Assembly (NCBI GenBank): GCA_019746355.1
Contig: JAIESC010000067.1
Span: forward strand, 1-64,000
Direction: 5' to 3'
DNA: 64,000 nucleotides
DNA from: Xanthobacteraceae bacterium
GTDB taxonomy: Bacteria; Pseudomonadota; Alphaproteobacteria; Rhizobiales; Xanthobacteraceae
Shown here: positions 58,813 through 64,000 of the stretch, piece after piece
How the letters are laid out: each line of letters begins with the position of its first letter
How positions within the stretch are numbered: the first letter of the stretch is position 1
Made by a program: the position numbers and the translations under genes
The notes under the pieces: model-generated
What the model was told of the DNA's origin: nothing
What the model saw: only the letters and a program-made list of their open reading frames with translations
Databases searched by the model: none

Positions 58813-60057
58813 TTACGCCCGGCACGCCGTCGGCGCCGTATCCGGCAGCACCAGGCCGCCATCGCTCGCCAGCGCCTCGATCTCCTCGGATCGCAGGCCG
58901 ATCTCGCTCAGGATCTCGCGGCCGTGCTCGCCGAGCCGCGGCGGCAGCCGCTCGATGCGTGCGGGCGACGCGGAATAGCGCACCGGCACATCCGGCATCA
59001 CCAGCGCGCCCTCGCTCGGGTGCGTCAGGTGCCGGAAGAAACCCACGTCGCGAAGATGCGGATCGTCCATCACCTCGCGGAGCGACTTCACCGGGCCCGC
59101 CGGAATTTCCAGCCGGTCGAACGCGGCGAGCCAGGCGGCGGTGGTGCGGCCGGTCAGCTGCTCGCCGGCGAGCCTGTAGACCTCGTCGATGTTGCGGCTG
59201 CGCGCGCCCATATCGACGAAGCGCGGGTCCTGCATCATCTCGGGCCTGCCCACCTCGCCCCAGAATTTCCGCCACTGCGCGTCGGTGTAGGCCAGCATGC
59301 ACAGGTATCCGTCGGCGGTCCGGTAGGGCCGCCGCCACGGCGCCAGCACCCGCGCATAACCGGGCTCGCCGCGGGCGGGCTCGAAGCCGAGCCCATGCAG
59401 GTGCTCGACCATGATGAAGGCCACCATCGTCTCGAACATCGGGATCTCGACGAACTGGCCGCGGCCGGTCTTCTCGCGGTGATAGAGCGCGGCGAGAATG
59501 GCCTGCGCGGCGACGAGCCCGCTGGTCTTGTCGGCGAGGATGGTCGGCGCATAGCGCGGCTCGCCGGTGAGCTGGTCCATCAGGCTTGCGACGCCGCACA
59601 GTCCCTGGATGATGTCGTCGTAGGCCGGGCGGCCGCTGTAGGGCCCGTCCTCGCGCCAGCCGTGGATGCCGGCGTAAATCAGCCGCTGATTGCGCTTGAG
59701 CAGCGTTTGCGAGCCGAGCCCGATCCTGTCGAGCTTCTGCGGCCGGATGTTGTGGACGAACACGTCAGCCCTGTCGACCAGGCGCAGCAGCACGTCGCGC
59801 GCCGCGAGGGTCTTGAGATCGAGCACGATGCTGCGCTTGTTGCGGTTGACGCCCATGAACAGCGAGGCCATGTCGGCGCTGACGCGGGGGCCGGTGTAGC
59901 GCGTGGTGTCGCCCTCCGGCGGCTCGATCTTGATGATGTCGGCGCCGAGGTCGCCCAGCATCTGCGTGGCATAGGGGCCGAGCACGACCGAAGTGAGGTC
60001 GAGCACGCGGACGCCCGCGAGCGGGCCCGAGCTGGCGGTCGGCTGAGACGCTGGCAC
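58813..60057 (-). CDS. CaiB/BaiF-family CoA-transferase
   Basis: A 414-residue class III CoA-transferase. The N-terminus GPLAGVRVLDLTSVVLGPYA (about 11-30), ADIIKIEPPEGD (about 39-50) and the catalytic Asp in GRPAYDDIIQGLCG (about 148-161) are characteristic, as is EGVFATQ-like C-terminal ending in GREILSEIGL. It moves CoA between acids, e.g. to a growth substrate. I choose GTG 60057, just after AAGG; the frame also stays open to a TTG at 60093. It is the first gene of the pair with the MaoC-like gene. Confidence 0.87.
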   Translation of the reverse strand: MPASQPTASSGPLAGVRVLDLTSVVLGPYATQMLGDLGADIIKIEPPEGDTTRYTGPRVSADMASLFMGVNRNKRSIVLDLKTLAARDVLLRLVDRADVFVHNIRPQKLDRIGLGSQTLLKRNQRLIYAGIHGWREDGPYSGRPAYDDIIQGLCGVASLMDQLTGEPRYAPTILADKTSGLVAAQAILAALYHREKTGRGQFVEIPMFETMVAFIMVEHLHGLGFEPARGEPGYARVLAPWRRPYRTADGYLCMLAYTDAQWRKFWGEVGRPEMMQDPRFVDMGARSRNIDEVYRLAGEQLTGRTTAAWLAAFDRLEIPAGPVKSLREVMDDPHLRDVGFFRHLTHPSEGALVMPDVPVRYSASPARIERLPPRLGEHGREILSEIGLRSEEIEALASDGGLVLPDTAPTACRA

Positions 60058-60183
60058 TACCTTGCTTCTTGTTGCTTCCCCGGACAGCCGCAAGCCTAGC
60101 AGAACCGCCGCGCTGCGAGTCCCGCAAATTGCACATGCTGTGCACGCCCGCTAGCGTTACCGCGCCACCGGGAGGCGACGCCA

Positions 60184-60615
60184 ATGTCATTGAGCCCAAT
60201 GTCATTCGATCGTGTGCGCTGCGGCATCGCCGCAGGGCTGTTCGCCGTGTGCGCCGCGTTTCCGGCGGGGGCCGACACGTTTCCGAGCCGCCCGATCCGG
60301 CTGATCGTGCCGACCCAGGCGGGCGCGGCGCAGGACGTGATCGCGCGGCTGCTGCGGCCCCACCTGGAAAAGTCGCTGGGCCAGCCGGTGGTGGTCGCTG
60401 GGCTTCTCACCACGTCAGGAACGCCCAAGGAGATCGTGGCGAAGATCAATACCGAGGTGAACCGGGCGCTGCGCGACCCGGAGCTCATCGCAAAGCTCGC
60501 GCAGCAGGGCACCACGGCGGCGGGCGGCTCGCCGGAGGAGTTCCGGAAACTGATCGCGACCGAGATCAGGAACTGGAAGGAAACGGCGGAGCGCGCCGGA
60601 CTTAAGGTGCAGTAG
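60184..60615 (+). pseudogene. Bug/TctC binding-protein gene with internal deletion
   Basis: A 143-residue reading frame. The signal peptide (CGIAAGLFAVCAAFPAGA) and the first strand RPIRLIVPTQAGAAQDVIAR with GQPVVV are followed directly by the C-terminal part GTPKEIVAKINTEVNRALRD to the normal end. About 180 residues (the ligand-binding core) are missing at around base 60395, yet the frame is kept. The start has GGGAGG 8 bases upstream, so it could still be translated as a short exported protein. Most likely a decayed copy. Confidence 0.75.
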
Positions 60616-60624
60616 CGATCCCCG

Positions 60625-61605
60625 TCAAACGAACGGCAGGACCTCTTCGGTCACGCGCTTCAACTGCGCCATCGGATCGCCCATGGTCGAAATCCGGAAG
60701 GTGACGCGCTTGCAGCCGTGCGCCTTGTAGCGCTTGAGGTGCTCGATGCAGTCGCGCGGCGCGCCGTAGGTCAGCCAGGCCTCGAGGCGCTCCTTCGAGT
60801 AGTTGGCAGTGTAATAGAGGTCGAGGAATTTCTTGGAGTCGGCGAGCGCCGCCTCCTTGTCGTCGTTGACGTTGATGTGGTGATAGAGCACGTGATCGAA
60901 GCCGCTCATGTCGCGGCCCTGCTCGCGGCCGGCGTCGAGGATGAACTGCCACGACCTCTGAAAGCCTTCTGGGCTGACCGAATGGGTCATCCAGCCGTCG
61001 GCGATGCGGCCGACGCGGCGCAGTGCGAAATCCGAGCCGCCGGAGTCGGCTTGGCCGTGCGACAGCCGCTCGGCGTTGGTGGCAAGCCAGATCGGGCAAG
61101 GATTCTGCAACGGCTTCGGCTCGAGCGTCACGCCGGAGAACCTCACGAACTGGCCCTCGAACGGCGCGTCGTCTCTGGTCCACAGATGCCGCAGCACCTG
61201 CATGTTCTCGATCATGTGCTTGCGGCGATCGTCAGGCCTGACCCCCATCGCCGCCGATTCCGCCTCCCACAGCGGCCCCGCCCCGCCGCCGGCGCAAGCG
61301 ACGAGGCGCGTACGGCCGCCCGAAAGCACGTCGAGCGAGGCCCATTCGTAGGCGAAAACCAGCGGATCGCGCAGCGCAAACGAGCCCATGCAGGCCGGAC
61401 CGAGCAGCACGCGTTCGGTGCGGCCGGCCACCGCCGCGAGCAAGGTCAGCGCGTCGAGCCTGCGGTTGACGAACAGCGCATCGCCGCACCAGACCGAGTC
61501 CATGTGCGGCGAGGCCTCAACCGCGTCGGCGAGCCTCAAGAGATCGGCGGGGGTTGTCAGGCCGACCAGCACGCCGCGATTCGACAGGGTGACACCGAAC
61601 TTCAT
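60625..61605 (-). CDS. LLM-class flavin-dependent oxidoreductase
   Basis: A 326-residue luciferase-like flavoenzyme (F420 or FMN type). N-terminal MKFGVTLSNRGVLVGL, TERVLLGPACMGSFALRDP (about 62-80), LVACAGGGAGPLWEAES (about 100-116) in the cofactor loop, and PIWLATNAERLSHG. It lies 19 bp downstream of the TRAP large permease gene on the same strand and should be in the transporter operon, which suggests that it oxidises the imported compound. The start ATG at 61605 is supported by the family's start. Confidence 0.87.
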   Translation of the reverse strand: MKFGVTLSNRGVLVGLTTPADLLRLADAVEASPHMDSVWCGDALFVNRRLDALTLLAAVAGRTERVLLGPACMGSFALRDPLVFAYEWASLDVLSGGRTRLVACAGGGAGPLWEAESAAMGVRPDDRRKHMIENMQVLRHLWTRDDAPFEGQFVRFSGVTLEPKPLQNPCPIWLATNAERLSHGQADSGGSDFALRRVGRIADGWMTHSVSPEGFQRSWQFILDAGREQGRDMSGFDHVLYHHINVNDDKEAALADSKKFLDLYYTANYSKERLEAWLTYGAPRDCIEHLKRYKAHGCKRVTFRISTMGDPMAQLKRVTEEVLPFV

Positions 61606-61624
61606 CGCCGGCTTTCTTCAACTA

Positions 61625-62899
61625 TTACCTGCCGAGCAGCACCAGCGAGATCGCCGGCACGTAGGTGATCAGCATCAAGGTGGTGAAATTGATCAGGAGG
61701 AACGGCAGCACGCCGCGATAGATGTTGCCGAGCGGCGTCTGGAAAACGGCCTGAGTGGCAAACAGGTTGAGGCCAAATGGCGGCGTGTACATGCCGATGC
61801 TCAGATTAATCGTCATGATGATACCGAAATGGACCGGATCGACGCCAATGAGCTGCACCACCGGCAGCAGCAGCGGCGTCATGATCAGGATGGCCGCCGG
61901 CGGCTCGAGGAAGCTTCCCATAACGAGCAGAATGACATTGATGCAAAGCAGCAGCGCCCAAGGCGGCAGGTGCAGCGCGTTCACCTCGGCGATGATGTGC
62001 TGCGGAATACCGCTGGTGGTCAGCAGCCACGAGTACAGGCCCGCGGCGGTCACAATCAGGAGGATCTGCGCGTTCAGGAACACCGCGCTCTGAATGATGC
62101 GCCAGAGCTCCTTCAGGCCCACCTCGCGGTGCACCACCATGGTGACGAACAGCGAATAGACCACGGCGACGCCGGCGGCCTCGGTCGGCGTGAACACACC
62201 GCCATAGATACCGCCGAGAATGACCACGATGGTGCTGATCGACCAGCTCGCCTCCTTGGTCGACGTCCAGATCGCCGACCACCGCGCCTTCGAAGTCAGC
62301 GGCACCGCCTTGATGCGGGCATAGATCATCACATAAAGGGCGTCGACCAGGCCGATCAGCAGGCTCGGCAGAATGCCCGCGGTGAACAGCGCGACCGCGG
62401 ACTGCTGCGCCGACAGCGAGTAAAGGATCATGGCGATCGAGGGCGGGATCACCACCGCGATGGCACCGGATGAGGCGATCAGGCCGACGGCGAAGCGCTC
62501 GTTGTAGCCGTTCTCGCGCAACGCGGGATAAAGCATGCGCCCGACGGCGACCACGGTGCCGACCGCGGTGTGGGCCATCGCGCCGAACACCTCGGACGCC
62601 GCGACCGTCGTCACCGCGAGCGAGCCGCGCACGCCGCCCACGAGCGAGATCACCCACACCACCACCCGCCGGGCGATGCCGCCCTGCGCCATGATCTCGC
62701 CGGCCAGCACGAAGAACGGCACGGCCAGCAGCGGGAAGTTATCAAGGCTGCTGAACAGGAAGGTCTGCACCGTCTCGGTCGGCACGTCGGCAACGAACAG
62801 GATGACCACGAGACAGGTCACCAGCAGCACGAGGAAGATCGGCACGCCGAGAACGAGCAGCGCCGCGGGCAGAACGAAGTAGGCGAGGATCGCTGACAT
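61625..62899 (-). CDS. TRAP transporter large permease subunit (DctM type)
   Basis: A 424-residue inner-membrane protein with about 12 hydrophobic helices, the ion-coupled transport subunit of a TRAP system. Family segments: FVLAGEIMAQGGIARRVV (about 62-79), AVTTVAASEVFGAMAHTAVG (about 94-113), VIPPSIAMILYSLSA (about 150-164) and PFGLNLFATQAVFQTPLGNI near the C-terminus. It lies 25 bp after the small permease gene. Together with DctQ and DctP it imports an organic acid with Na+ or H+. Confidence 0.95.
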   Translation of the reverse strand: MSAILAYFVLPAALLVLGVPIFLVLLVTCLVVILFVADVPTETVQTFLFSSLDNFPLLAVPFFVLAGEIMAQGGIARRVVVWVISLVGGVRGSLAVTTVAASEVFGAMAHTAVGTVVAVGRMLYPALRENGYNERFAVGLIASSGAIAVVIPPSIAMILYSLSAQQSAVALFTAGILPSLLIGLVDALYVMIYARIKAVPLTSKARWSAIWTSTKEASWSISTIVVILGGIYGGVFTPTEAAGVAVVYSLFVTMVVHREVGLKELWRIIQSAVFLNAQILLIVTAAGLYSWLLTTSGIPQHIIAEVNALHLPPWALLLCINVILLVMGSFLEPPAAILIMTPLLLPVVQLIGVDPVHFGIIMTINLSIGMYTPPFGLNLFATQAVFQTPLGNIYRGVLPFLLINFTTLMLITYVPAISLVLLGR

Positions 62900-62924
62900 C
62901 GGCGCCGGCTCCCGTGTCGATCCG

Positions 62925-63428
62925 TCAGTGACCCGAACCGGCGGGCTTCTCTGCCTCGCCGCCGGACAAGAGCCGGGTCACGACCAGCAGAACCATGAGC
63001 AGAAAGCCGATCGGGATCAGCGCCTGCGGAAAGACCAAAGGCACCTCGGCGGACTGGCTGCGCTGATCGAACGCCCACAGATCGCGGATCACCGGCCAGG
63101 CGAACCAGACGATCATCAGGGCGGTGACGATAAACAGAAGCTCGGAGAACAGATCGGCCGCCGCCCGCGCTTTCGGCGGCATCATGCCGACAATGACGTC
63201 CATCCTGATCTGCCGCCCCGACCAGGCCACCACGCCATTGCCGAGAAACACACAGCCAACCATCAGGAACAGCATCACCTCCTCGGCCCAATAGATCGAG
63301 ACGCCGAAGCAATAGCGGCCGACGACATTTGCGAAATTAATCGCGACGCTCAGCACCAGAAGGATGGCCGCAATTCCGCGGAGCATGGCAACGAGCCCGC
63401 GCACGCCCCGCAATACGGTCTCGGCCAT
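62925..63428 (-). CDS. TRAP transporter small permease subunit (DctQ type)
   Basis: A 167-residue membrane protein with four helices (about 15-35, 47-65, 83-105, 133-153). The pattern NVVGRYCFGVSIYWAEEVML (about 29-48) and WSGRQIRMDVIVGMMPPKAR (about 69-88) is typical of DctQ. It bridges the binding protein and the large subunit. It follows the DctP gene by 116 bp and precedes DctM by 25 bp. Confidence 0.93.
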   Translation of the reverse strand: MAETVLRGVRGLVAMLRGIAAILLVLSVAINFANVVGRYCFGVSIYWAEEVMLFLMVGCVFLGNGVVAWSGRQIRMDVIVGMMPPKARAAADLFSELLFIVTALMIVWFAWPVIRDLWAFDQRSQSAEVPLVFPQALIPIGFLLMVLLVVTRLLSGGEAEKPAGSGH

Positions 63429-63544
63429 TCATACGTCCGCGGTCGACGCGTCCCCCTGATTGAGCGCAAAGCTGCCGCGCCGGCGGCAGCCGGCCGCGGT
63501 ATCCTCCGCAGCCGGCGGCAAGATGGCCGGGGCAATGCCTGCCA
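63429..63544. other. TRAP intergenic spacer
   Basis: 116 bp between the binding-protein and small-permease genes. It contains a GCCGGCGGCAGCCGGC-type palindrome (near 63480-63495), which may attenuate transcription or stabilise the upstream mRNA so that more binding protein than permease is made. Confidence 0.4.
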
Positions 63545-64000
63545 TCATTTCCGGTTGGCCACCTCGAACATCATCTTGACGGCCTTGTTCAGCTCCGGCT
63601 TGTCCTTCGACAGGTCCTCACCGATCGTGCTGACTTTCTTAATCATGGCCGCTTGCTCGTCGGCCGGGAGTCTGTTCAGGACGCCGCCCCTCTTCTTCCA
63701 GACATCATACTGGTCGGCGAAGAAGGTCTTGACCCACGGGATCACCTCCTTGGAGGCCTTGCGGCCGTTGTCACGCACGACCTTCTGCAGGTCCGGCGGC
63801 AGCGTTGCGAGCCAGCGTTTGCTCATCACCACGATCGAGTTGATGTAGGGCTGGTCGTTTTCCAGCACGTACTTCGCGGCGTCCTGGAACTGCATCGTCG
63901 TATAGACGGTCAAGGTGGAGAGCGACCCGTCGATGGTGCCCTGCTGGATGCCCGGCAACACATCGGCCAGCGTCATGGCGACCGGATTTGCGTCCATCCG
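63545..64000 (-). CDS. TRAP transporter substrate-binding protein (DctP type), 5' end outside window
   Basis: The last 151 residues of a DctP-type receptor. Seen are ANPVAMTLADVLPGIQQGTI, the DGSLSTLTVYTTMQF segment (ligand-lobe hinge), and a long C-terminal helix region (VVRDNGRKASKEVIPWVKTF) ending NRK. The signal peptide and first lobe lie beyond base 64000. It heads the DctPQM-LLM operon on the minus strand. Confidence 0.9.
   Translation of the reverse strand, partial: RMDANPVAMTLADVLPGIQQGTIDGSLSTLTVYTTMQFQDAAKYVLENDQPYINSIVVMSKRWLATLPPDLQKVVRDNGRKASKEVIPWVKTFFADQYDVWKKRGGVLNRLPADEQAAMIKKVSTIGEDLSKDKPELNKAVKMMFEVANRK

Noticed and set aside
57799..60099. Plus-strand open frame of 766 codons
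   Set aside because: Antisense to the transposase, MaoC-like and CaiB/BaiF genes, and crosses the insertion-sequence end.

Overview
High-G+C chromosomal DNA of an alphaproteobacterium, most likely from the Bradyrhizobium/Rhodopseudomonas/Xanthobacteraceae side of Hyphomicrobiales. The signs are the codon use, a GTTC-N7-GTTC LexA box, a badH-badI pair like that of Rhodopseudomonas palustris, many Bug/TctC-type solute-binding proteins and dispersed GTCATTCCGGGG inverted repeats. The taxon is inference. I see no rRNA, tRNA, CRISPR array or phage genes. One intact ISAs1-type insertion sequence is present.

Layout. 1-10.5 kb: small catabolic units (M20-like protein, acyl-CoA ligase, two LLM flavoenzymes' worth of chemistry begun by a RutA-like oxidoreductase, two dehydrogenases, a Bug binding protein, an amidohydrolase divergent from a UbiD-type decarboxylase) and a short antitoxin-like gene. 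10.7-15 kb: a DevBCA/MacB-like export system (permease, ATPase, membrane-fusion protein) next to an acyltransferase-3 membrane enzyme. 15.3-35.2 kb: mostly plus-strand catabolic genes: DUF2147 protein, NMT1-like protein without signal peptide, RidA-like protein, amidase, two paralogous alpha/beta hydrolases, a two-subunit molybdenum hydroxylase, a signal-less DctP-like protein, five Bug proteins, an isocitrate/isopropylmalate-type dehydrogenase and two acyl-CoA dehydrogenases. 35.2-35.9 kb: a gene-poor block with a textbook LexA-controlled promoter reading leftward into a highly structured element. 35.9-45.6 kb: single metabolic genes (carboxymuconolactone decarboxylase family, Bug, GMC oxidoreductase, dodecin, amidohydrolase, GST, beta-hydroxyacid dehydrogenase, Gfo/Idh/MocA, FMN hydroxyacid oxidase) separated by dispersed inverted repeats. 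45.8-54 kb: ion handling and envelope (TorF-type porin, Ca2+/H+ exchanger, VIT-like membrane protein), two small exported proteins, an SDR divergent from an AraC regulator, a Tat-exported amidohydrolase and a Sel1-repeat protein. 54-64 kb: MetE-like protein, badI, badH, the insertion sequence, MaoC-like and CaiB/BaiF proteins, an internally deleted Bug gene, an LLM flavoenzyme and a TRAP transporter whose binding protein runs off the window.

How it works together. The theme is uptake and degradation of organic acids, aromatics and probably N-containing rings: periplasmic binding proteins next to CoA ligases/transferases, acyl-CoA dehydrogenases, hydratases, decarboxylases and hydrolases. Seven full-length Bug proteins occur, but no TctA/TctB membrane subunit is in the window, so they must pair with transporters elsewhere or act as sensors. 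The most unusual items are the SOS promoter with its cloverleaf-like element (35.55-35.83 kb), a possible N-heterocycle pathway around the Mo hydroxylase (17-30 kb), and several enzymes that keep their fold but have lost canonical catalytic residues.
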